64,000 nucleotides of DNA from Prorocentrum cordatum (taxonomy: Eukaryota > Sar > Dinophyceae > Prorocentrales > Prorocentraceae): positions 185,001 to 249,000 of the forward strand of contig CAUYUJ010017837.1 in the NCBI GenBank assembly GCA_963575745.1. Reading direction: 5' to 3'. The notes under the pieces were generated by a model. The model did not search any database, was not told where the DNA came from, and worked only from the letters and a program-made list of their open reading frames with translations. A program made the position numbers and the translations under genes. This document shows positions 22,541 through 32,789 of the stretch, in pieces; position 1 is the stretch's first letter, and every line of letters starts with the position of its first letter.

Positions 22541-22619
22541 CAAAAAAAAAATCAAACAACAAAAAAAATAAAAATAAAATAAAAAAGAACAAACAAAAAA
22601 CAAAAAAAAAAAAAAAAAA
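22541..22619 (+). repeat. A-rich tract (possible degraded poly(A) tail)
   Basis: Almost 80 bp is nearly all A, with scattered T and C, ending in about 20 consecutive A. It sits at the end of the 21678-22535 frame and just before a GC-rich coding relic. A retroposed 3' end is the simplest reading. Confidence 0.6.
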
Positions 22620-23880
22620 CTCCCGAACCTGGCCCAGGCACCGCACGGCATCGCAGGGCGCCGCCGCCGCGGCCGAGGCCCCGCCCCAGCCCGAGGCCCC
22701 CAAGGGCACCCTCGCCCAGCCGCGGGCAGCAGCGCAACCGATGGCGCATCCGCTGCGCGGCTGGAGGCGCACCGCGCACCGCCCTACCAAGGAGGCAAAA
22801 GCGTGGCCACATCGTCGCCCCCGGGCAGGAGGACCCTGTCGGAGACGGCGAGTTGGAGGTTGACGATTCAACAGACGCCGACGCCGCAGGTCAAGACTCC
22901 CAGGCAAACCGCAACAGGGCACCCCAGGTGGGCGACCATGTCCAGGCAGCGGCCAGCAGCACGGGGCCCAGAGCACGCTGAGCAGACGACCGCCCAGCTT
23001 CCACAGCACGAGCAGGCCGCGGAGGACAGCGCCACAGTCGAGGCGGAGACAGGTGGACCCAACCCCAACGACCGTCACACCAGCAGCACAGCGCCAGAAG
23101 AGGCCCCACCATCCGAACCCGGGGACGGACGGGCACACAAGTAGTCCCTCAGGACAGTCGAGCGAGGGTACAGTCGCCAACCCCAGCACGCCTGGACTGA
23201 ATTTACCAACCCCTGGGACCCGTGGGCCAACTTCCAAGGGGGAGGAGCCTCCTCCTCCACCGCCGGCCCAGCTTGCGCTGGCCCGCAGGCGCGCGAGTGG
23301 CACGGGGCTCCGCGGGCCGATCCTGGCCACGCCCGCCACGGAAACTTTAGCGACACGCTGCGCATTCGGCCCCGACGGATTATCACCTGGCACCAGGCGT
23401 GGAATCACAAAACCCGCACCCGCGAAACCTAGCCTGAAGTCGCTGACAGGCTAAAGCGGCACTGCGGCGCGTTCTTCGTCGAAGGATGGAGCGCCTTGTG
23501 CGACGCCAGGGACGACCGGGCACCAGGGAGAGGGACCTACAACCCAAGGGGCACGACGCCTTCTGCGAGGAGCTCGTGAACGACTTGTACCGCGAATACC
23601 TCGACATCCGCAGGGTCTGCAGAATGCGGGGGTCTACTGGAGGGCTGCCTGGGAACGCCAGCTGCCGCGCAACGAACAGCAGCGAGACAAAGGCCGGGGT
23701 AAAGGAAAGGGCCACGACCCAGTCGGGAAAGGCAAGAGACCCCCACCTGGCCCAACAACGATCAGTCGATGCCACGCCGCCCCGGCCCGTCAGGCCTGCC
23801 TGGCCTCGAAGGCCTCGGCGCTGCGGCCGCCTCGGGACAGCCAGCGCTGCTTGCCCACCACCAGTCTCCCCAAGCTTGAC
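22620..23880 (+). pseudogene. Gag-like relic in two or more frames
   Basis: A Pro/Gln/Thr-rich stretch to about 23180 leads into WTEFTNPWDPWANFQGGG (from ~23196) and RRIITWHQAWNHKTR. After an in-frame stop (~23435) comes AFFVEGWSALCDARDDRAPG and GTYNPRGTT. The reading then moves one frame to AFCEELVNDLYREYLDIRR (~23560). The words CGAFF..GW.ALCDA.D.RAPG.GTYNP.GT form a pattern that I remember as recurring in dinoflagellate retroelement-associated predicted proteins; its function is unknown to me. Decay is shown by the TAG, the frame change, and the foldback insertion at its 3' end. Confidence 0.4.
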
Positions 23881-24042
23881 GAACCAACAACACACACCCA
23901 TACCCATGGGGGGGGGTCGGAGAGGGCTATGGGTGCGTGTTGTCGGATGGGGGTCCCCGTTCGAACCCGCACCCATACCCATAGCCAGTCCTCCTCCCAA
24001 CGAACCCCCCTATGGGTATGGGTGTGTGTTGTTCGTTCGTCA
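23877..24042. mobile_element. 166-bp foldback / MITE-like element
   Basis: The left arm 23877-23907 (TGACGAACCAACAACACACA, then CCCATACCCAT) is the reverse complement of the right arm 24012-24042 with a single mismatch. Inner parts also pair: GGCTATGGGTGCG with CGCACCCATACCCATAGCC, and GGGGGG runs with CCCCCC. There are no ORFs. No clear target-site duplication is seen (flanks CCAAGCT and AAGATGC). Confidence 0.85.
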
Positions 24043-25104
24043 AAGATGCTCCCCCAGAACACCAGGATCACCAGCCGGGGATCGACCTGGCCGCCGCCCC
24101 TGCTCAGCTCAGAACCCCCTCCGCTCCCCGCGGCCTCGCTGCGTGAGGGTGCCCCCGCGTTCCGGCTCCCTGTCTGCGGCCACTCTCTCTCTCTTTCTTC
24201 CTCCCTTTTTGTACGCGGGCCGATTCGCGATTCCATGACCTCTGCAGCGCCGCGACGTAAAAGTGTTTGGTTAAAACAGTTCCGGCGGTCGCGAAGAAAC
24301 CGCAGCTGGCATGGCACGCCGAATGTCTGACGTTGAGATGCACTGCGTTGGCCACTAGTGAGCCCCAGGGTAACTTGAGTCTCCCGCTGGCAGCCACAGA
24401 GCCAGAAACCAACCTTTGGCCCTCATCAACGAGTTTCAGGGTTGGGTTTCTTGCGACGAGTTTCTTGTGCGTTGGTCTTGACAATATAGCCAACGGTTTG
24501 TCCAGATAAATGCGGGGGTAGTAATGACCGGCGACCGTGGGCCAATGACAGGATTACCCGTGGAGTTCTACCAAGCGGAAAACATGCGAGCTCTTCGAGT
24601 ATGTCTGCATGTTCGGTTTCACGAAGTTTCTCAGCAAGCGCAAGCTGCGCAAGGGCGGCGGCGAAAGCTTGGCCGAGGTGGGGCCGCCAAGGGATGCTTT
24701 GCAAGCCCCACTGTACGAGTGTGGCCAGGGTTCTGCAACTGCTGTCCGAGTCTTGGTGCTGACTGGGCGGCTGAGGTGGCCCGTCACTGGTTTTCGGCAT
24801 TTGGGGGCCGTTTCCGGGCCTTTGGACCGCCGGGAATCGATTTGGAGTGATTAATTTGGTTGGATGGACCCTCGGATTGGTTTGGGGACCGATCTTGAGC
24901 GGATTTGCACTCGTCCCCCCTCTTGACCAGTTCTCTACGGGCCCATCCAGCTCAGCCCCGCGAGCCGCGTCCAGTGCGCGCCCTTCGAGCCTTACTATTT
25001 TGCGATGCTTTGACGTTCCGAGGGTCACCACAGTTTCTGGAACTCCTGCCCTTGGGGGGGTCGTTGATTGGTCGTGCCTGCCAAACGAGCAAGTGATCAA
25101 ACTG
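24043..25104. other. No recognised gene
   Basis: Mixed-composition DNA with a CT-rich tract near 24184-24212. Frames on both strands are short and show no domain. Confidence 0.5.
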
Positions 25105-26175
25105 AAGGGCAGCCCGGAGGAGGAGGAGGAGGAGGAGGAGGAGGAAGAGGACGACGACGACGATGATCTAGCGGGATCTAGCGGGCCAACCTCCAGAGCA
25201 TCGAAAAATGATTAATGGCGGCGCTGGGGACGTTCTACCTGCCCTCAGGCCGCACGTGGGCGCTAGGGCAACGCGGTTAAACCGCAATATCGAGCTGCAG
25301 CTGACGGTGTCGCTCCAGTCAAGGGAGGAAAAACAAGTCGGACCGGACAATTGGCGTTTACTGAACGGCCTCGGGCGTTTCCTAAGCAGCCCTGCCCTGT
25401 TCGGTACCTTCTTTGGGCGCTTTTACCAGACCACTTCGCGTGTCGGGGCGGTTTATTATGGGGTTGGATTGTTTGACCTCTGTCCAGCTCCTTTGCGAAC
25501 CTGCAGGGCACGCTCGCTCCCCTTGCCATATCGCGTGCCCGACGTTGACGGCGCATCGCCCGGTGCATCATTGATGTATCACCGATGCATTGCCGATGTA
25601 TCGGCGATGCGGCGCGATCCTTCGACCCCATCTATTCCGACCCCATCTAAGAGGCCTCGATGATCCCAGAGCACTTCGCGGAGGAGGAGGACGAGGAGGA
25701 GGAGGAGGAGAAGATGGAGGAGAAGGAGGACGAGGAGGAGGGCGAGGAGGAGGAGGAGAAGGAGGACGGAGACGAGGACGAGGACGAGGACGAGGAGGAG
25801 GAGGAGGAGGAGGATGAGGACGAGGACGAGGAGGAGGAAGAGGAGGAGGAGGAGGAGGAGGCCTCTGCGAACTGCAGCTGACGGTGTCGCTCCAGCTCCT
25901 TTGCGAGCCTGCCGGGCACGCTCGCTCCCCTCGCCGCATCGTGCGCAGACTGCCGCCCCACGCCCGCAGCTGACAGTGCCTGGCGTTTCTCTCCTTGAGC
26001 TATTCCCAGTGCTGTAGCTGCTGACTGGCCTGCTCCTCCTCCTCCTCCTCCTCCTCCTCCTCCTCCTCTTGTTCTTCATCTGGTTGTTCGTCTTATAATT
26101 TATGACTCCTCCTCCTCCTCATTTTCCTCCTCCTCCCCCTCCTCCTCCTCCACCTCCTCCTCCTCCTCCTCCTCG
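25105..26175. repeat. GGA/TCC triplet tracts with duplicated linker
   Basis: GGA-type triplets lie at about 25110-25145 and 25678-25862. TCC-type triplets lie at about 26034-26070 and 26105-26175. The linker words AGCTCCTTTGCGA, CCTG and GGGCACGCTCGCTCCCC occur twice, near 25487-25525 and 25893-25930, so the region grew by segmental duplication. The predicted poly-Glu and poly-Gly frames are repeat products. Confidence 0.85.
25317..25475. mobile_element. TIR element, copy 1 (same family as 48648-48795)
   Basis: It shares with 48648-48795 the words TCAAGGGAGGAAAAAC, GACAATTGGCGTTTACT, CGGCC and GGGCGTTT, CCCTGCCCTGTT, and GTCGGGGCGGTT. The two copies are far apart and diverged, which marks a dispersed family about 130-150 bp long. 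Confidence 0.7.
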
Positions 26176-26214
26176 CCGCTCCTTCACGAATGAGCTGATT
26201 CCCGCGTTGCAGCT

Positions 26215-26720
26215 GATGACTGGCTTACGCTGTGCTGTTCGCAAGAGCCTGCGTTCTCTCACTGACAGCATCGGCTGCCACTCCCCGCTTCTCGCACGAG
26301 CTGACCCCAATCTTTCTCGCAAAACCCACAGCGTCTGCCACTGCTTGCTAAGTAGCACGAGCAGTCCGCCCGCCTTCTCGCATTAACAACATCTGCTGCC
26401 ACGGCCTGCGCTCACCACGCTGCCACTGCCTGTCTTCTCGCATTGGCACGCCCTGCTGCCATTGCCCGCTTTCTCGCATCGGGCACCGGCAGCCGCTGCT
26501 GCCACTCCTTTCCTTCTCGCACTGGCAGACCCTGCTGCCACTGCCTGCTGGGCACCGACCACCGCTGCTGCCACTGCCTGCCTTCGCGCACGAGCTGACC
26601 CCAGCCTAGCAGCAGCGCAGCTGGTTATGTACTGCTTCTCCGCCGCCATCGGGTAACGATAACCCTGTCACACGGGCGCTGACAATCGCTGCTGCCACTG
26701 CCTGCATTTTCGCTTGAGTT
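26215..26720. repeat. TGCTGCCACTGCCTGC repeat block
   Basis: The words GCTGCCACTGCCTGC, CTTCTCGCA and GAGCTGACCCCA alternate at irregular 30-60 bp spacing. No coding frame is convincing. Confidence 0.7.
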
Positions 26721-26954
26721 GACCCCAGCAACATTGTAGTGTTGGGCTCTTGCGTCGCCCTCGTGAGTAAATGAGTTCATGCTGTGTATATTATCGTGTG
26801 ATCTTGACCTCCCAGTAAGAAATTCGGTGATGTGTGTTTATCCGTAGGCACCCTTGTCTCCCGAGGTAGTTGCGTGCTTCTGGAACATATTTTATCGCCA
26901 CCATCCTTTCGGATATCACTCGATGTGTTTTAGCGCGTCAGTGTTAGCAGCAGC
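26721..26954. other. Short spacer before the gag relic
   Basis: AT-richer sequence with no tRNA, promoter or repeat that I can support. It may include the leader of the downstream gag relic. Confidence 0.3.
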
Positions 26955-28265
26955 GTGATACTCCCAGCAGAGTGTGTGGTGCGTGAAGATCCGAACGATG
27001 GCGACGGCGAGGATCGTGGCACGCAGACACCCCCCAGCGAGAAGGCGACGTCCGAGGGCACAGTGGACTCCGAGTTCACGAGCGACCAGAGAGCAGGGCT
27101 GGATCATATTTTGAAGAGACAGATGGAGCAGACGGAAAAGCTGGCCCAAAAGTATTTGGACAAGGGCAAGAAGGATAATAACGACGCGAGCAGAGAACGA
27201 GAGGGTGCTGACCGGACGGTTCGCGAAAGGGAAGATCCACGGGGGAAGAACGACCCGTGGAACACCAACCGGTCGGAGAGCCAAGGCTACGACGGGAAGC
27301 AGGACTAGATCCAGTTGAAGTGGGACGACTGGGAAAATCATCTGTGTGGATGGAGGAAAACGGACTGGAACGATGACGGCTGGGGCAAGAAGAATAGGTG
27401 GGAAAAAGGCGACTACACCCACCCCGAACTGTTCATGGGATGGTCCGATTACCGACAATGGAGACGAATGGTGATCAGATGGCTAGGACAAACGGATGTG
27501 CAGCCCAAGAAGAGAGCGGGCAAAATATTCATGACCCTCGACCGCGGCATGCAACGTAAGTTCGAGGACTTATCAAATGAGATGCTGCAGTCGAGCGGCG
27601 GCCCGATCATCATCATGCGTCAATTGGATGCGATGAGCGGCCAGCGCGTCGACGACGAGAAGAGGCGAGCAGGGCGAGAGTGTCCGATGGGATATCGCCG
27701 CAAGGCGGAGGAGAGCTCGTCTATCTACGCGGTTCGGTTATATCAGAACTTCGAGGCTGAAGACGCAGGGGCTCGGTCTAGATGATAGTTGGTCGATTCT
27801 TTGGCAAGAAGAGTGTATCGGGCTCGACGAGAACGGTACGCAGTTGCTCAAAATCATGAGTCGCGGCTCCAAGCAGTGCGATGAGTTGATCTCGGCAGCC
27901 CGAGACATCGGCGCGTCTCGCACAGAGCACCTCGGCGCGAAGACAGGCAAGGCGACGACGGCAGCCTTCCCGGCCTTTGACGACGACGAGGACGCGCTGT
28001 GCGACCACAGCGACGCGTCTTCCATAACGTCGGAGCAGGATAACTTCCTGCTATAGTCGATCGCCGAGGCGAACGCGGACGAGCACGAGCTGCCAGAGGT
28101 GCCGGCGACTTTGAACGACGAGCGCAATAATGCTTGGAATGATGCTCGCGACGGGCGCCGCTGCTCGCGTTTCGGGCGCGAAACCGTTGGAGGGCGACGA
28201 GGCGGAGCAATGCGACGAGGATGAGGAGAGCGGCGCGAACGCGCGCCGCGCGCGGCTGGAAGCAC
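26955..28265 (+). pseudogene. Retroelement gag relic with two in-frame TAG codons
   Basis: The frame starts near 26955 without a nearby ATG. It runs through an acidic/charged segment (SDQRAGLDHILKRQMEQTEK) to TAG 27306-27308. The same frame continues with LKWDDWENHL, GWSDYRQWRRMVIRWLGQTD (~27450), KKRAGKIFMTLDRGMQRKFE and YAVRLYQNFEA, ending at TGA 27783. This W-x2-Y/W..W...TD pattern is typical of dinoflagellate copia-type capsid. Coding resumes one frame over at about 27790 (LDENGTQLLKIMSRGSKQCD), meets TAG 28054-28056 and continues (IAEANADEHELPEVPATLND) to ~28230. The protease, if ever present, is not seen: the CT-rich tract starts 60 bp later. Confidence 0.65.
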
Positions 28266-28329
28266 AGCATCAAGAGCACGGACATCGACGCCCTGGATCC
28301 CCGCTAGGTTTCTTCGACCTGGAGCTATG

Positions 28330-28517
28330 CTAGTGGCCCCCCGCCCTACCTCTACCTTTCTGTTTCGTTCTATTTCTCTTTATGTTTCTCTTTCTCTTTC
28401 TCTTTCTCTATCTTTTTCATTTCTTTGTTTTGTTTGTTTTCTCTCTCTCTCTCTCTCTCTCTTCGCTCTCTCTCTCTCTCTTCGCTCTCTCTCTCTATGT
28501 TCTATTATCCCTCTCTC

Positions 28518-28563
<46 letters not shown>

Positions 28564-28892
28564 TTTTTTTGTTTTTTTTTTGTTTTTTTTTTCTTTTCTC
28601 TCTCTCTCTCTCTCTCTTCTCTCTCTTTTCTCTTCTCTCTTCTCTCTGCTCTCTTCTTTCTTCCCTCTTCTCTCTTCTCTCTTCTCTTTTCTCTCTTCTC
28701 TCTTCTCTCCTCTTTCTTCTCCCTTCTCCCTTCTCTCTCCCTCTCGCTCTCTCTCTCTCTCTCCCTCTTCTTTCTTCTCTCTTCTCTCTTCTCTTTTTTC
28801 TCTTCTCTCTCTTATTATTAAGTTTTCTCTTTTTCTTTCTCTCTCTCTCTCTCTTTATTGTTTTTGTTCCCTCTCCCTATCCCTCCCTCTCT

Positions 28893-28931
<39 letters not shown>

Positions 28932-28935
28932 GTGC
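28330..28935. repeat. 600-bp polypyrimidine tract with T(40+) run
   Basis: The strand shown is almost entirely C and T: CTCT runs, TTCTCTC runs, and an unbroken T run at about 28519-28562. Translated frames (poly Leu/Ser/Phe) are artefacts. Confidence 0.95.
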
Positions 28936-29215
28936 GTCTCAGCGTGGTCAGGCAATGCGCGTCATTATGGGTCTGCGCGCGCCGCTGCGCGGCGACGAGG
29001 GTCGCCCTGGGCGGGCGGGCGTCGCCCGACAAGATGTGGAAACGCTGTCTAAGTGTCTCGCCCCCCCTGCGTGCCTCCTGACCTGGCGCGACGACTCGCT
29101 GGGATTATGTGCCGCCTTCGCGCGCGCTCCCCGGGGTCTTCGCGCGAGTTGCCGCCGCGGTGTCTCGCGCGGGTTCTCATGGGCATCTGTCAGGTGCGTT
29201 CGCGCTGAGAGGGAT

Positions 29216-29229
29216 ATATATATATAGGG

Positions 29230-29273
<44 letters not shown>

Positions 29274-29306
29274 AAAAAAGAGAGAGGAGAGAGAGAGAGC
29301 GAATAC

Positions 29307-29363
<57 letters not shown>

Positions 29364-29388
29364 AAGAGAGAGAGAGAGAGAGAGAGGG
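29216..29388. repeat. GA-rich polypurine tract
   Basis: (GA)n with AAAAAG interruptions and two short TATATATA islands. It lies about 280 bp beyond the long polypyrimidine tract and in the opposite sense, so the two can pair. The GC-rich spacer between them has no recognised gene. Confidence 0.95.
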
Positions 29389-30189
29389 TACCTGTTTGGA
29401 ATCCCATCTGCATGCGCCTTCCTGGTTGACGCGACATACGGCGGGCCCAGATGCGAGTGGAGTCTTGGAAGAATGCAAGAGGAATCCAGAAGTAATCGCA
29501 TGTCGAGGCCGAGTGGGGAATGAGACGGGAGTCATGGTTGGGCCCGAGATCGGCCCAAGTAGAGATCGACCCGAGCCCGGAGTATATCGAGTATATCGAC
29601 CTGGGCGATGCCCAGGCAGAGACGGAGTATATCGAGTCGGTTATCAGCCCGAGGAGTGACCGATGTGAGTTCGAGTCGTATCCCAGGACAGATCAAGTAA
29701 ATCGGGCCCGATTCGGCGCCGAGCTCGATCGCGGGGCGAGGCCGGCTCGAGAACGAGGCGAGTCCGAGCGGTGTCAGGCGGGGTGCGATGGGGGCGCAAG
29801 TGGACGCCGATTTGACTCGTCGGTGCGAGGCCCGAGTGCCAGGTATACAGTCAGGGTGTAGCCCGTTCAGGGTATGGGTAATTCTCGAGGGCATCCTCCT
29901 CCTCCTCCTCCTCCTCCTCCTCCTCCTCTTCTTCCTCCTCCTCCTCCTCCTCCTCCTCCTCCTCCTCCTTGTCAAGTAGAGCGCGATGGGAGCCCGATGG
30001 CACGCTGGATAGCGCCAGGGCAGGCTCGAGCAAAGCCCAGGTAGTCTGCGGAGGGGGAGCGCGGGCCGAGCCCAGATCGAGAGCAAGCTCGGCGTCGTCT
30101 CCAGCCGGGTCCGCACGGAGGCGGTGCAGAGTCTGAGCGGAAGCGCAGCGGAGTCCGAGTTGTGAGCCCGAGTCGGGTGATGTTACTTT
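29389..30189. other. No recognised gene; contains TCC-triplet tract
   Basis: CGAG/GATCG-rich sequence with words such as GAGTATATCGA repeated near 29580-29640, followed by a TCC tract at 29893-29970. Frames on both strands carry no domain. Confidence 0.5.
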
Positions 30190-30348
30190 TTAGGCGATGC
30201 TTAAGAAAACCTAAAGTTTCGGCCAGAGTCTCGATTATTCTTAATTTTTGAATGTAAATCCCAAGGTTTTGATAGAAGTTCTGGGTTTTAGTCAATTTCT
30301 GAGACTCTGAATTTCTTAACCCATGATTTCTTAAGCATTTCGCAGGGT
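30190..30348. mobile_element. AT-rich foldback / MITE-like element
   Basis: An AT-rich island in GC-rich DNA. The left end GCGATGCTTAAGAAA pairs with the right end TTTCTTAAGCATTTCGC. An inner pair AGAGTCTC (~30226) / GAGACTCT (~30300) lies symmetrically. Its ~155 bp has no ORF. A target-site duplication is not evident. Confidence 0.7.
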
Positions 30349-30885
30349 GTAGAGTTTGAGCCAGTGCCGAGTAGAGTCCGACTACGTGTCGATGAGGGTG
30401 CAGGTGCAATCCAAGTGCAGACGCAGACCGAGCAGGACCCGAGTCGAGTCCGAGAGTCGCCCAGCAGGTACATCCCGAGTGCGGTCCGCGCAGGGTCTTG
30501 GCAAAGTCCGAGCACGTGGCCCGAGCGCAGCCCGAGTGGAGCCAGAGTCGGACTCGTTGGCCCCTTCGCCATCAGGGTCTAAACGTTGTCATAGGTGGAA
30601 GTTGCGCTGACATGCTGCAATTCAACGTTTGGGTCCGCGCGATCGCTCAGCTCATTCGCGCGCGCACCGGGGGCGATGTCGCAACCGGAACGCGCGTTGC
30701 TCGGCGGATTGGCCAGCGGGGAACGACAGGCAGAGAACGCGTGAGCGAGCGACCTCGGGCTCTGAATTTGCAGGCTGGCTCGAAGCTCGGAATCAGATGA
30801 AACAGTCTTTTTCCCCACATCCTGAGTGGGGTTCTTGTTTTCCCAGAACACTCTCTCCTTCCCACCCACCTCCCGCTCCATCTTC
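30349..30885. other. No recognised gene
   Basis: GAGT/CGAG-rich sequence with short frames only. No structure was seen on either strand. Confidence 0.4.
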
Positions 30886-31105
30886 CATACAGCACAATAT
30901 TATTCCTACCACACACACCATACCATACCACAGTTCCTACCACACATACCATACCATACCATACCATACCATACCATACCATACCATACCATACCATACC
31001 ATACCATACCATACCATACCACACCATACGTACCATACCGTACCATACCATACCATGCCGTACCATACCATACCTACCATACCATTCCATACCACTCCAT
31101 CCATA
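30886..31105. repeat. (ATACC)n microsatellite
   Basis: The pentamer ATACC repeats with few interruptions over about 200 bp. The cleanest part is 30945-31020. Confidence 0.95.
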
Positions 31106-31640
31106 CTTACCATATTATTTACATAGCGAGGAGGGTATACCATACTATTTACATGGTTTCGTGCCCCTCCCCTCCAGGGAGGCCCCGCCCATACCATACT
31201 ATTTACATGGTTTCGTGCCCCTCCCACCCTCCCCCGCCTGAGCGAGGAGGGTATCCGCAAACCATACTATTTACATGGTTTCGTGCCCCTCCCACCCCTC
31301 CAGGGAGGCCCCGCCTGAGCGAGGAGGGTATCGGAATACCATACTATTTACATGGTTTCGTGCCCCTCCCACCCCTCCAGGGAGGCCCCGCCTGAGCGAG
31401 GAGGGTATCGGAATACCATACTATTTACATGGTTTCGTGCCCCTCCCACCCCTCCAGGGAGGCCCCGCCTGAGCGAGGAGGGTATCGGAATACCATACTA
31501 TTTACATGGTTTCGTGCCCCTCCCACCCCTCCAGGGAGGCCCCGCCTGAGCGAGGAGGGTATCGGCAAACCATACTATTTACATGGTTTCGTGCCCCTCC
31601 CACCCCTCCAGGGAGGCCCCGCCTGAGCGAGGAGGGCATC
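31106..31640. repeat. 77-bp minisatellite
   Basis: Units with the words CATACTATTTACATGGTTTC, GTGCCCCTCCCACCCCTCCA, GGGAGGCCCCGCC and TGAGCGAGGAGGGTATC recur at exactly 77 bp (31275, 31352, 31429, 31506). Shorter diverged units lie at the 5' side. The near-identity of the central copies points to recent amplification. Note the inverted words CCTCCAGGGAGG inside each unit. Confidence 0.95.
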
Positions 31641-31914
31641 AAGAAAATGGGTCCCACGAAACCGTTAATCTCTTTATGTGGGGAACTCCGTTAGCATAAT
31701 TTTTTTCCCGCGGGCATTGGCAAGAGCCAGGTGCCGGGCGCGCGTGGCCGATCCCTGTCGCGCGCGGAATCTGTTCAGCCGCTGAGCGCGAGTGATACGT
31801 TGAAGTGGAGCCGTGGGCCAAGCGCCTTCCCCCTCACTTCATGGAGTCGCTTCGCGTATTCTGCCGGCCCACGTTGCATCGCTGGCGCTGCATGTTTGCG
31901 CGATCGCGGCGGGC

Positions 31915-32785
31915 GAGAAGGAGGGGGGGGGATGGGGGGGAGGAGGAGGAGGAGGAGGAGGAGGAGGAGGAGGAGGAGGAGGAGGAGGAGGAGGAGGAGG
32001 AGGAGGAGGAGGAGGGGAGGATAGGAGGAGGAGGAGGAGGAGGAGGAGGAGGGGAGGGGGGGGGAGGAGGAGGAGAGGAGGAGGAGGATGAGGAGGAGGA
32101 GGAGGAGGAGGAGGAGGAGGAGGAGGAGAGGAGGAGGAGGAGGAGGAGGAGGAGAGGAGGAGGAGGAGGAGGAGGAGGAGGAGAGGAGGAGGAGGAGGAG
32201 GAGGAGGGAGGGAGGAGGAGGAGGAGGGGGAGGAGGAGGAGGAGGAGGAGGAGGAGGAGGAGGAGAGGAGGAGGAGGAGGAGGAGGAGGAGAGGAGGAGG
32301 AGGAGGAGGAGGAGGAGGGAGGAGGAGAGGAGGAGGAGGAGGAGGAGGAGGAGGAGGAGGAGGAGGAGGAGGAGGAGGGAGGAGAGGAGGAGGAGGGAGG
32401 AGGAGAGGGAGGAGGAGGAGGGAGGGGGAGGAGGGAGGAGGGAGGAGGAGGAGGAGGGAGGAGGGAGGAGGAGGAGGAGGAGGGGAGGAGGAGGAGGAGG
32501 GGAGGAGGAGGAGGAGGAGGAGGAGGAGGAGGAGGAGGAGAGGAGGAGGAGGAGGAGGAGGAGGAGGAGGAGGAGAGGAGGAGGAGGAGGAGGAGGAGGA
32601 GGAGGAGAGGAGGAGGGAGGAGGAGGAGGAGGAGGAGGAGGAGGAGGAGAGGAGGAGGGAGGAGGAGGAGGAGCAGGAGCAGGAGCAGGAGGAGGAGGAG
32701 GAGGAGGAGGAGGAGGAGGAGGAGGAGGAGGAGGAGGAGAGGAGGAGGAGGAGAGGAGGAGGAGGAGGAGGAGGAGGAAGAGATA
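31915..32785. repeat. 870-bp GGA triplet tract
   Basis: Nearly pure GGA/GAG triplets with occasional missing bases that shift phase, and one short GCAGGA insert (~32674). Frames of hundreds of Glu, Arg or Gly residues (and Ser/Leu/Pro on the other strand) are not genes. Confidence 0.97.
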
Positions 32786-32789
32786 GGGT

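Noticed and set aside
23945-23975. GTTCGAACCC word resembling a tRNA T-loop
   Set aside because: No pairing T-stem, acceptor or anticodon arm can be drawn; it is the centre of a foldback element.
28382-29227. Leu/Ser/Phe-rich frames in the CT tract as membrane proteins
   Set aside because: They are translations of simple CT/T repeats.
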